From Vermiphilus sp. (GTDB lineage Bacteria > Ratteibacteria > UBA8468 > B48-G9 > DTJG01): DNA of 41,557 nucleotides. Both the position numbers and the translations under genes were made by a program. Under the pieces are notes generated by a model, which was not told the DNA's origin, did not search any database, and saw only the letters and a program-made list of their open reading frames with translations. Positions 34,894 through 41,557 of this stretch are shown piece by piece; positions within the stretch are counted from its first letter, which is position 1, and every line of letters starts with the position of its first letter. The DNA lies in the NCBI GenBank assembly GCA_020722805.1, contig DYKA01000004.1:1-41557 (forward strand), given 5' to 3'.

Positions 34894-35730
34894 ATGGAAA
34901 ACAACACTTTGCGTGCAATCTGGTTTCAGGCAGCCAGCTGCACTGGTTGTACAATATCCATCCTTAATTCTTCTTCTTTCAAAGTGAAAAACCTGCTTCT
35001 TGATGAGATTGTTCCGGGCCATCAACTATGTCTTTTGTTTCAGCCAACCATTATGGCAGGTTCGGGTGAAAAAGTTATAGAGGTACTAAAAGAACAGAAA
35101 ACAAAAAAAGATTTTTTCCTTATTGTTGAAGGTTCTATACCAACAAAGGATAATGGTGTTTATGGCAGGGTCGGAGAAAAAACACTTCTTGAATGGTTTC
35201 AACAACTTGCATCAGCGTCGCTTGGCATAATATCTTTAGGGACATGTGCTTCTTTCGGTGGAATGTTTTCTGCGGCTCCAAATCCTGCTGGTTGTAAAAG
35301 TGTCAAGCAGGTATGTGAAGAGTCCAATATAGAAAAACCAATAATCAATATTCCTGGATGTCCGCCACATCCTGACTGGTTTATTGGTACAATTGTGCAC
35401 CTTGTTAATAAAGGTATTCCTGAAATTGATGATATTTCACGACCTCTGGGTTTTTATGGAAGTCTTATACACGAAAACTGCCCGAGAAGGCCATATTTTG
35501 ACAAGGGAAAGTTTGCATACAAGTTTGGAGAAGAAGGTTGCCTATATTTACTTGGTTGTAAGGGCCCTTTTACAAATTCTGATTGTCCACTGCGGCAGTG
35601 GAATGGTGGAACTAACTGGCTAATAAGAAATGGTGCTCCTTGTTTTGGTTGTACAGAACCAGATTTCCCTGAAAAAATGGTTCCGTTTTTTGAGAGATTG
35701 AAAGACAAACCTGAAAGGGACACACAATGA
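34894..35730 (+). CDS. [NiFe] hydrogenase small subunit, no Tat signal
   Basis: The small subunit carries electrons from the Ni-Fe site through iron-sulfur clusters. The 278-residue protein starts directly with the proximal cluster motif ASCTGCTISIL (Cys16, Cys19). LGTCASFGGMFS and NIPGCPPHPDW complete that site. The medial and distal cluster region is HENCPRRPYFD, LLGCKGPFTNSDCPLRQWNGG and APCFGCTEPDFPEKM. The sequence is closest to group 1/2 uptake enzymes. However, the long N-terminal Tat signal (RRxFxK) of periplasmic enzymes is absent, so the enzyme should be cytoplasmic. It overlaps the large-subunit gene by four bases (ATGA). The downstream MetV-MetF genes suggest that its electrons go to methylene-THF reduction. 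Confidence 0.93.
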   Translation: MENNTLRAIWFQAASCTGCTISILNSSSFKVKNLLLDEIVPGHQLCLLFQPTIMAGSGEKVIEVLKEQKTKKDFFLIVEGSIPTKDNGVYGRVGEKTLLEWFQQLASASLGIISLGTCASFGGMFSAAPNPAGCKSVKQVCEESNIEKPIINIPGCPPHPDWFIGTIVHLVNKGIPEIDDISRPLGFYGSLIHENCPRRPYFDKGKFAYKFGEEGCLYLLGCKGPFTNSDCPLRQWNGGTNWLIRNGAPCFGCTEPDFPEKMVPFFERLKDKPERDTQ

Positions 35731-37268
35731 GAAAGAAAATTTTAATTGACCCTGTTACAAGAATTGAAGGACATCTTAAAGTAGAACTGGAAATAGAAGA
35801 TGGTACAGTTGTTTCTGCAAAAAGCAGTGGAATGCTTTATAGAGGATTAGAACAAATTCTGATAGGACGAGATCCTCGTGATGCCAGCCAGATTACTCAA
35901 AGAATATGTGGAGTATGCCCTGTTGCTCACGGTATGGCCTCTTCAATGTGTCTTGATGCTGCTTTTGGAATCAGTGGAAAAATTCCCGCAAACGCATGGT
36001 TGGTGAGAAATATCATTCACGCGAGCAATCATATTCATAACAGCATTCTTCATTTCTATCATCTTGCGCTTCTTGACTATATTGATGTCGCAAAGGTTAA
36101 GAAGGGAGTGAGCCCTGAGATGGACCTTGTTGTGCAGTTCTTGCAGAGAGATGAAAAGAATCCATTTGTTCCAAGGGATGAAGAATTCAGATTTCCAGAC
36201 CAGGTTAACCAGAGGATGGTTGAAAATTATTTAAGAGCACTGGATATAAGAAGAATCGCTCAGGAAACGCTTGCCATATTTGGCGGCAAGATGCCGCATC
36301 AGTGCGGAATTATCCCGGGAGGTGTTACACAGAAGGTTGATGCAGGTAAGATTGAAAACTGTCTTGGGAAAATAAAGGAGATTTCTGAGTTTGTCAATTT
36401 TCACTACCTGCAGGATTTGATGGACCTTGTAAAGTATTATCCAGAATATTCCAGCATTGGAAAGGGTTGTGGAAATTTGCTTGCCTACGGTGCATTTCCT
36501 GTGCCTGGTTCACCCGGACTTGAAAAATTTCAGCCAGGTGGGGTTTATTATTCCTCAGGTATGAAGGTTGAAGATATTAATCCTGAAAAGATTACAGAAG
36601 CAGTGGAGTACTCCTGGTATCAGGGCAGTAAAGGACATCCATCAAACAGTTTCCCACAGCCAGACCCATTCAAGGAAGAATCATATTCGTGGATAAAAAG
36701 TCCAAGATATGACCAGCAGGTTTTTGAAGTAGGACCCCTTGCAAGGGTTTTGATTGCCTATACAAAGAATGTTCAGCCGTGGAGGGGTGCCCTGCAGGAA
36801 GTTCTTGATGCAACAGGATTGAAACTCAATGATATTATTTCAGTTGCTGGAAGACATCTATGCAGGGGAATTGAGTGTAATCTTCTGCTCAAAGAGGTTG
36901 AAAGATGGCTGTTGAGTATTGAGCCAGCAGGTGATTTCTATAAGGACTATGAAATTCCACAAGAATCAACAGGTTTGGGTCTTACAGAAGGAGCACGGGG
37001 ATCTGTGGGCCACTGGATCAGTATCAAAGATAAAAAGATTGCCCATTATCAGGTTATTTCTCCAACCACATGGAATTGTTCTCCAAGGGATAGCCAGAAT
37101 AACCCTGGTCCACTTGAACAGGCACTTGCAGGGCTAAAGATAAAGGATGAAGACCATCCTGTTGAAGCAGTTCGGATTATACGTTCATTTGATCCGTGTC
37201 TGGCCTGTGCTGTTCAGTTGAAAAGTTCAGAGAAGATTCGCGCAAAGAAATTTTACCTATGGATGTGA
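35727..37268 (+). CDS. [NiFe] hydrogenase large subunit, with Gln at the usual His of the C-terminal motif
   Basis: The large subunit holds the Ni-Fe active site that splits or makes H2. The 513-residue protein has the L1 motif RICGVCPVAHG (Cys61, Cys64) and the L2 motif DPCLACAVQ (Cys491, Cys494). In nearly all cleaved [NiFe] enzymes the residue after that AV is His (or Arg), where the maturation protease cuts. Here it is Gln497 (codon CAG at 37215), one base from His. A 16-residue tail follows, as expected for a precursor, and a protease gene is next. N-terminal DPVTRIEGHLKVE and GLEQILIGRDPRDA are typical of group 1/2 uptake enzymes. No cytochrome b subunit is present, again pointing to a cytoplasmic complex. 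Confidence 0.95.
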   Translation: MRKKILIDPVTRIEGHLKVELEIEDGTVVSAKSSGMLYRGLEQILIGRDPRDASQITQRICGVCPVAHGMASSMCLDAAFGISGKIPANAWLVRNIIHASNHIHNSILHFYHLALLDYIDVAKVKKGVSPEMDLVVQFLQRDEKNPFVPRDEEFRFPDQVNQRMVENYLRALDIRRIAQETLAIFGGKMPHQCGIIPGGVTQKVDAGKIENCLGKIKEISEFVNFHYLQDLMDLVKYYPEYSSIGKGCGNLLAYGAFPVPGSPGLEKFQPGGVYYSSGMKVEDINPEKITEAVEYSWYQGSKGHPSNSFPQPDPFKEESYSWIKSPRYDQQVFEVGPLARVLIAYTKNVQPWRGALQEVLDATGLKLNDIISVAGRHLCRGIECNLLLKEVERWLLSIEPAGDFYKDYEIPQESTGLGLTEGARGSVGHWISIKDKKIAHYQVISPTTWNCSPRDSQNNPGPLEQALAGLKIKDEDHPVEAVRIIRSFDPCLACAVQLKSSEKIRAKKFYLWM

Positions 37269-37735
37269 AAATACTTGTTGCCGGGTTTGGTAATATTTTA
37301 ATGAAGGATGATGGTATGGGTGTCTATCTATGCCGTTATTTGAAAAAGAAAAAAATTGAAGGGGTTGAAATTCAGGAGTTCGGGGTAGAGGACTGGCGGC
37401 TTTCATGCGTGGCTTTTGATTTCAAACATATTGTAATTGTTGATGCAGTGGACATTGGATATATGCCAGGAAAATGTGCAGTGTGGGAAGATGTAGATTT
37501 TACCGATCTATGTGGATTTTCATTGCATCATGGATATTTTATTTCAGAAATGCAGTTTATCCGTGCCTTAAAAAAACTTTCAGAGAAAATTTTCTTTTTT
37601 GGGATTCAACCAGAAAAAATTGAGTGGGGAATCGGACTTACAGAGAGATTGAATGCCCGGTTTTATTCTATTGCAGAAAGATTGAAGATTTTTATTGAAT
37701 CCTTGGCAAAAGGAGAGATATATGCTCTACACTGA
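37259..37735 (+). CDS. Hydrogenase maturation protease (HyaD/HycI family)
   Basis: This 158-residue endopeptidase removes the C-terminal tail of the large subunit after nickel insertion. It has the signature GFGNILMKDDGMGVYL (nickel-sensing Asp in the DDGMG part), a second acidic site in VDAVDIGYMPG, and a His in FSLHHGYF. I chose the ATG at 37259, which overlaps the large-subunit stop by ten bases; an in-frame start at 37196 lies deep inside that gene. It is immediately followed by the MetV-like gene with a 14-base overlap. The enzyme must recognise the unusual Gln site if the large subunit is correct as read. Confidence 0.92.
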   Translation: MDVKILVAGFGNILMKDDGMGVYLCRYLKKKKIEGVEIQEFGVEDWRLSCVAFDFKHIVIVDAVDIGYMPGKCAVWEDVDFTDLCGFSLHHGYFISEMQFIRALKKLSEKIFFFGIQPEKIEWGIGLTERLNARFYSIAERLKIFIESLAKGEIYALH

Positions 37736-38387
37736 AACGAAAAGTTTTGAGGAGATAGAAAAACTTATTAAACAAGAAGAATCAATTTTCCTGCTCGGAT
37801 GCGGTGGATGTGCAGAGGTGTGTAAAACTGCTGATGAGGAGACAATTGCTGAGATTGAGGCAAAAATCAAGGAAACAGGAAAAAGCATTTCAGGAAAACT
37901 CATTGTGGATTTTATGTGCAGTAAACATCTTTTGATCAAGCGGCTTGCAAGATATCAGGAACTACTTGATGGTTGTTCTGCAATTCTTGTGTTTTCCTGT
38001 GGAATTGGTGTTCAGTGTGCAGGAGCTGTTTCAGACAGGGCCGTGTATCCTGCAACAAACACAATATCCCTTGGTGGATTTCAAGGATTGTGGCCGGGTG
38101 AAGAAAGATGTGCCCAGTGTGGCACATGCTATCTGGGAATAACCGGAGGGATATGTCCTATTACATTTTGTGCAAAGGAACTTCTCAATGGCGCCTGCGG
38201 AGGAGCGAAAGATGGAAAATGTGAGATAAAAACAGAAAGGGAATGCGGCTGGGTTTTAATTTATGAAAGATTGAAAAAGATTGGAAAACTTGAGTTGTTG
38301 AAAGAAATACAGCAGCCAAGAGATTTCAGGAAGATTGAACCAGATGCAAAGTTGAGAAAAACCATTCATTTTGATATTGATAGATAA
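37722..38387 (+). CDS. metV: MetV-like iron-sulfur subunit of methylenetetrahydrofolate reductase
   Basis: The 221-residue protein matches the MTHFR C-terminal family (PF12225), called MetV in acetogens, which partners MetF. It has an N-terminal cysteine motif LLGCGGCAEVC (Cys27, Cys30, Cys34). Further cysteines lie in VFSCGIGVQCAG, and a C-terminal cluster-binding region reads CAQCGTCYLGITGGICPITFC and CGGAKDGKCEI. Such proteins carry one or more iron-sulfur clusters and probably pass electrons to the MetF flavin. The ATG at 37722 has AAGGAGAG upstream and overlaps the protease gene. In described acetogens MetVF sits with RnfC2 or HdrA-type subunits; here the neighbour is a hydrogenase. Confidence 0.9.
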   Translation: MLYTETKSFEEIEKLIKQEESIFLLGCGGCAEVCKTADEETIAEIEAKIKETGKSISGKLIVDFMCSKHLLIKRLARYQELLDGCSAILVFSCGIGVQCAGAVSDRAVYPATNTISLGGFQGLWPGEERCAQCGTCYLGITGGICPITFCAKELLNGACGGAKDGKCEIKTERECGWVLIYERLKKIGKLELLKEIQQPRDFRKIEPDAKLRKTIHFDIDR

Positions 38388-38401
38388 AAAGGAGGAAAAA
38401 A

Positions 38402-39283
38402 ATGGAGAAGAAAAGCTTAAGCCAGAAACTTCAGGAGGGAAAATTTGTTATAACCTCTGAAATAGGTCCGCCAAAGGGAACAAATATTGAACCTCACCTT
38501 AAAGAAGCAGAACACATTAAAGAGAAAGTGGATGCATTTAATGTTACAGACCTGCAGAGTTCAGTAATGCGGCTTGGTTCTCTTGCAACATGCAAGCTTC
38601 TGGTTGATATGGGACTTGAACCTGTTTTTCAATTGACCTGCAGGGATAGAAATAGGCTGGCTCTTCAATCAGATTTATTAAGTGCATATGTTCTTGGGGT
38701 GAAAAATGTTCTGTGTCTCACCGGAGACCATCCTTTTCTTGGAGACCATCCTGAGGCAAAACCTGTTTTTGACCTTGATTCTGTTTCGCTATTGAAGGCT
38801 GCAACTGATTTAATGAACGGAAAAGATATGATGGGTAATGACCTTGATGGTAGACCGGAGTTTTTCCTTGGTGCAGTTGTAAGTCCTGGGTATGAACCAC
38901 TTGAAATGCAGTTGATAAAAATGGAGAAAAAGATAGAAGCAGGGGCAAAGTTCTTTCAGACTCAGGCAGTTTATGATTTGAAAAGCTTTGAAAAATTTAT
39001 GGGTATAGTGAAAAAATATAATGTTCCTATTCTTGGTGGGATTGTGCTGCTGAAGACAGCAGGTATGGCACGATATATGAATGAAAATGTGGCAGGTGTT
39101 AATGTTCCCGAACGTTATATATCAATGATGGCCGCTGCCAAAAAAGAAGAAAGATCAAAGGTGAGTATTCAGATTGCCGCAGAACTTATTAAAGGAATGA
39201 AGAATCTGTGTCAAGGAATACATATTATGCCTCTTGGCTGGGAAAAATATGTCCCACAGGTTCTTGAGGCAAGCGGATTTTAG
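38402..39283 (+). CDS. metF: Methylenetetrahydrofolate reductase, MetF type
   Basis: MetF reduces methylene-THF to methyl-THF with FAD. The 293-residue protein opens SEIGPPKGTNIEPHL and has the FAD and folate barrel elements FNVTDLQSSVMRLGS, EPVFQLTCRDRNRLALQSDLL (no more than the QLTCRDRN core is needed), CLTGDHPF and FFQTQAVYDL. The last, with GGIVLLKTAGMARYM, is typical of the acetogenic and sulfate-reducer branch. AAAAGGAGG precedes the ATG, 14 bases after metV. It ends the hydrogenase-MTHFR operon; moaA follows at once. Methyl-THF would feed CODH/ACS or methionine synthase, neither of which is in the window. Confidence 0.94.
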   Translation: MEKKSLSQKLQEGKFVITSEIGPPKGTNIEPHLKEAEHIKEKVDAFNVTDLQSSVMRLGSLATCKLLVDMGLEPVFQLTCRDRNRLALQSDLLSAYVLGVKNVLCLTGDHPFLGDHPEAKPVFDLDSVSLLKAATDLMNGKDMMGNDLDGRPEFFLGAVVSPGYEPLEMQLIKMEKKIEAGAKFFQTQAVYDLKSFEKFMGIVKKYNVPILGGIVLLKTAGMARYMNENVAGVNVPERYISMMAAAKKEERSKVSIQIAAELIKGMKNLCQGIHIMPLGWEKYVPQVLEASGF

Positions 39284-39284
39284 T

Positions 39285-40266
39285 ATGATTAGATGGTTCT
39301 GGTAGAATAATAAATACACTCAGGATATCAATCACAAACAAATGCAATCTGAAATGTTTTTACTGTGGTAATGGTAGTTCATTCCAGGGTCTGGAGTTTG
39401 AGCCAATTTCCTGCGAAGAAATACTGAGTTTTATAAAGATTTTTGTGAGGTTGGGTATAAATAAAATCAAGATTACCGGTGGCGAGCCACTTACCAGACC
39501 CGATACTGTCCCGATTATAGAAAAAATAGCCAGAATTCCTTTTCTTGATGATATATCCCTGACAACAAACGGAGTGCTGCTTAAGTTTTTGGCAGAAGAC
39601 CTCAGAAGGGCAGGATTGAAAAGGATTAATATCAGTCTTGATACTCTGGACAGAAGAAAATATAAGAAGATAACAGGCGCAGATAGGTTTTACGACGTTA
39701 TTGAAGGAATAGAGAAAGCCCTGCGTCTGGATTTTTCAGCAGTCAAGATCAATGTTGTTGTTATGCGGGGAATAAACGATGGAGAGATAAGAAACTTTCT
39801 TGAATGGGCAGAAGAAAAGAAACTTATTTTAAGGTTTATTGAATATATGCCTGTTCGCAATACTCTGGAAAACTGGCGGGTGCATTTTGTGTCAGGAAAT
39901 GAAATCCTGTCAGAAGCAGAAAAGATTGGAGAACTGAAGAAGGAAGAAAAGGTTAATTTTCCTGCGAATGGTCCGGCAGAATATTTCAGATTGAAGAACA
40001 ACAAAATTCCTTTTGGAATAATCAATGCCGTGAGCAGTCCTTTTTGCTTCAGATGCAACAGAATCAGAATTGATTCTAACGGGAGTTTGTTTTTATGTTT
40101 ATACGATGAACGTGCATTTAATCTGAGGAATGTTATTCAGTCAGAAATTGACAATGAAATTCTGTCCCTCATAAGAAGAATCATTCTTGATAAACGGTCA
40201 TTTAATCCCAATCTGTCAGGTGTGTGCGGGACATACCTTCCGTTTATGTGTCATATCGGCGGTTAG
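39285..40266 (+). pseudogene. moaA: GTP 3',8-cyclase MoaA with an apparent one-base insertion after the start
   Basis: MoaA is a radical SAM enzyme of molybdenum cofactor synthesis. The main frame contains TLRISITNKCNLKCFYCG (SAM cluster CxxxCxxC), KITGGEPLTRP, the second cluster SPFCFRCNRIRIDSNG, and a terminal IGG like other MoaA proteins. This frame is open from 39289 but holds no ATG, GTG or TTG before the cluster motif. The ATG at 39285 is one base out of step: ATG ATT, an extra A, then GAT GGT TCT GGT AGA. Removing one base gives MIDGSGRIINTLRISIT, which matches the usual MoaA N-terminus. Either an ATA start is used (39307 or 39310), or a base was inserted or miscalled. About 326 residues when repaired. 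Downstream fdhD and moaC support a Moco cluster. Confidence 0.8.
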
Positions 40267-40268
40267 CG

Positions 40269-41006
40269 ATGTATGAAAAGAGGAAGATTGTGGTGGTTGA
40301 AAATGGCAGAAGGAAAAGTAAGTATGACGATGTTGCAGCTGAATCTGGACTGAGAATATTTGTGAATGGCAAAGAATTTATTACCCTTTTATGCAGCCCT
40401 GAAAACCTTGATTATCTTGCAAGAGGCATAATCTTTACATCTGGTTTGACAGGCGAAAAAAACAGAGTCAGGTCATTTTCAATCAAAGGAAATTATTGTT
40501 ATGTAGAAACAGAGAAAACAATAGCTCCGTACGGAAAAATTGTTTCATCAGGATGTGGCAGGATCAGTCATATCGCAGGCGTCAGAAAAAGCAAACCCGA
40601 TAATTTCAGAGTTTCTGCTGAAAGAATTTTATTTTTGATGAAGGAATTTCAAAAACTTGCCGTGGTGTATAAGCTTACAGGAGGTGTGCACTGCGTCGGC
40701 ATATCAGACGGGGAAAAAATAATATTCTTTCACGAAGACATTGGCAGACACAATGCTTTTGATAAGGTAATCGGTGAATGTCTTGCAAAGGGAGTATCTA
40801 CTTCAAAGAAGATTATTCTTTCTTCTGGAAGAATCAGTTCAGAGATTGTTTTGAAAAGCGCAGCAGCAAAAATTCCTGTTGTTGTATCAAAAGCAGCTCC
40901 CACAACCTATGCAATAGCGCTTGCAAAACTTTATAGCATAACAATAGCCGGTTTTGTAAGGGGCAGCAGGATGAACATCTATACACACGCAGGGAGAATA
41001 ATTTGA
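40269..41006 (+). CDS. fdhD: FdhD-like formate dehydrogenase accessory sulfurtransferase
   Basis: FdhD passes sulfur to the molybdenum cofactor of formate dehydrogenases, which need it for activity. The 245-residue protein has LTGGVHCVGI, FFHEDIGRHNAFDKVIG and SSGRISSEIVLKSA, all family hallmarks. The usual CxxC loop is reduced to one cysteine, SSGCGRI, a form I associate with some anaerobes. I chose the ATG at 40269, two bases after the moaA stop; an in-frame start at 40224 lies inside moaA. It overlaps moaC by four bases (TTGA). Its presence implies a Mo- or W-dependent formate dehydrogenase elsewhere in the genome. Confidence 0.92.
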   Translation: MYEKRKIVVVENGRRKSKYDDVAAESGLRIFVNGKEFITLLCSPENLDYLARGIIFTSGLTGEKNRVRSFSIKGNYCYVETEKTIAPYGKIVSSGCGRISHIAGVRKSKPDNFRVSAERILFLMKEFQKLAVVYKLTGGVHCVGISDGEKIIFFHEDIGRHNAFDKVIGECLAKGVSTSKKIILSSGRISSEIVLKSAAAKIPVVVSKAAPTTYAIALAKLYSITIAGFVRGSRMNIYTHAGRII

Positions 41007-41431
41007 TAGACATATCAAGCAAAAAACCAACGAAAAGAAAGGCAAAAGCCAATGGCAAGATTTTCCTACCTTCTCATATCATAAAGAAGATAAAGGAAAA
41101 CAAGGTTCCTAAAGGAGATGTTTTGAAATCTGCAGAAATTGCAGGACTATTTGCTTTGAAAAATACTCCTTTTGTAATTCCGCACTGTCATCCCGTAAAA
41201 ATCACAAAGGGAGCCTTGAGAATTTCTTACGGTGATAATTTTATTCGGGTAGAAAGCGAAGTGGAAGGTATTGATAGGACAGGATTTGAAATTGAGGCAT
41301 TACATAGTGTGATGGTCGGGCTTTTAACAATATACGATATGTGTAAAGTATTTGGATATAAAATGGAAATAGGAGAAATAAAACTGATTCAGAAAACCGG
41401 TGGTAAAACTAACTTCAGGGTTTCCGGATGA
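41003..41431 (+). CDS. moaC: Cyclic pyranopterin monophosphate synthase MoaC
   Basis: MoaC finishes the first stage of molybdenum cofactor synthesis after MoaA. The 142-residue protein starts at a TTG overlapping the fdhD stop. It contains KGDVLKSAEIAGLFALKNT and PHCHPVKITKG (the MoaC LCHP-type element), VEGIDRTGFEIEALHSV and MVGLLTIYDMCK, all diagnostic. The N-terminal substrate segment normally has MVDVSxKxxTxRxAxA; here it is MIDISSKKPTKRKAKA. Slightly short but complete. The next gene (MOSC) overlaps its stop by four bases (ATGA). Confidence 0.95.
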   Translation: MIDISSKKPTKRKAKANGKIFLPSHIIKKIKENKVPKGDVLKSAEIAGLFALKNTPFVIPHCHPVKITKGALRISYGDNFIRVESEVEGIDRTGFEIEALHSVMVGLLTIYDMCKVFGYKMEIGEIKLIQKTGGKTNFRVSG

Positions 41432-41508
41432 AAGGGAAAATTTTTTCATTGAACAAAAGTGAAAAAAAGGGTGTCGCGAAAATTCCAGTTAAAGAGGCGG
41501 TGCAGTAG
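41428..41508 (+). pseudogene. MOSC-domain protein, N-terminal fragment of 26 codons
   Basis: The frame MKGKIFSLNKSEKKGVAKIPVKEAVQ then TAG matches only the first strand pair of MOSC-domain proteins of the MoaB/MOSC type, which normally continue into a GDAHAG-type motif about ten residues later. No frame after the TAG restores that motif, so this is not a simple point mutation. The homology stops near 41503. The following sequence starts GTGTCCAATAAAA. The gene overlaps moaC by four bases and belongs to the Moco operon. Cause may be insertion of an element, whose end would lie here, or a deletion. Confidence 0.6.
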
Positions 41509-41557
41509 TGTCCAATAAAAATTTCCCTATTTAGAATAAACTCATTTCACAGCAAGG
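41504..41557. other. Possible mobile-element boundary at the right edge
   Basis: Sequence from about 41504 to the end (AGTAGTGTCCAATAAAAAT and on) has no coding continuity with the MOSC gene and looks like the end of a transposable element: a short TGTCC start followed by A/T-rich bases. The window ends before a transposase or the other end could be seen, so this is a suspicion only. Confidence 0.3.

Noticed and set aside
1-41557. CRISPR array, prophage or rRNA operon
   Set aside because: I saw no regularly spaced repeats, no phage structural or integrase genes, and no rRNA-like sequence in the window.

Overview
The window reads as a gene-dense, AT-rich chromosomal segment of an anaerobic, diderm-like bacterium, most likely from the Omnitrophota/Ratteibacteria or wider PVC neighbourhood. 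This placement is inference from gene content, not a phylogeny. Supporting traits are the short type IV prepilin-like protein with a C-terminal FLDGH motif, a GlnRS, a small protein resembling ones I recall from planctomycetes, the alternative GlmU, DUF4838/GH20-like hydrolases, and several URO-D-superfamily methyltransferase-like proteins. DapF points to meso-diaminopimelate peptidoglycan. Consensus TATAAT -10 boxes precede many transcription units, and Shine-Dalgarno sites are often strong, although mnmE and dapF look leaderless.

Layout. 1-4721: end of a DtxR-family regulator, an M48 lipoprotein protease, mnmE, htpX and a URO-D-family protein. 4722-5183: a consensus promoter, a repeat-rich leader, tRNA-Asp and a terminator-like hairpin. 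5184-9316: thrS-infC-rpmI-rplT followed by a GAF-GGDEF protein; infC appears to start at AUC. 9279-12214 (minus): dapF-comEC. 12304-21712: a long plus-strand run (dtd, small conserved protein, small ORF, plsC, ispH, rpsA, nagB, pta, alternative glmU, an acyl carrier protein, ackA and a frameshifted URO-D-family gene). 21723-25327: aldo/keto reductase, prepilin-like gene with an in-frame stop, and glnS with a textbook promoter. 25320-34501: a glycan-related locus with a four-gene minus-strand operon (TIM-barrel protein, GH20-like, amidohydrolase, PHP) divergent from a secreted DUF4838-like gene (in-frame stop) and a URO-D-family gene. 34894-39283: [NiFe]-hydrogenase small and large subunits, maturation protease, MetV-like and MetF-like proteins. 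39285-41508: moaA, fdhD, moaC and a truncated MOSC gene.

Working together: the most striking unit is the compact operon of a Tat-less [NiFe] hydrogenase and its protease, ending in MetV and MetF. It suggests H2-dependent methylene-tetrahydrofolate reduction. Moco synthesis genes and FdhD directly downstream imply a Mo/W formate dehydrogenase elsewhere, and Pta-AckA could turn acetyl-CoA into acetate and ATP. These fit the methyl branch and exit of an acetogenic (Wood-Ljungdahl) metabolism, but CODH/ACS and FDH are not in the window, so this is inference.

Caution: at least five genes carry a single-base lesion relative to what their family requires (dtxR, a URO-D gene, the prepilin, the DUF4838 gene, moaA), and the MOSC gene is cut short at the right edge. 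This may mean pseudogenes, recoding, or uncorrected errors in a metagenomic assembly; the sequence alone cannot decide.
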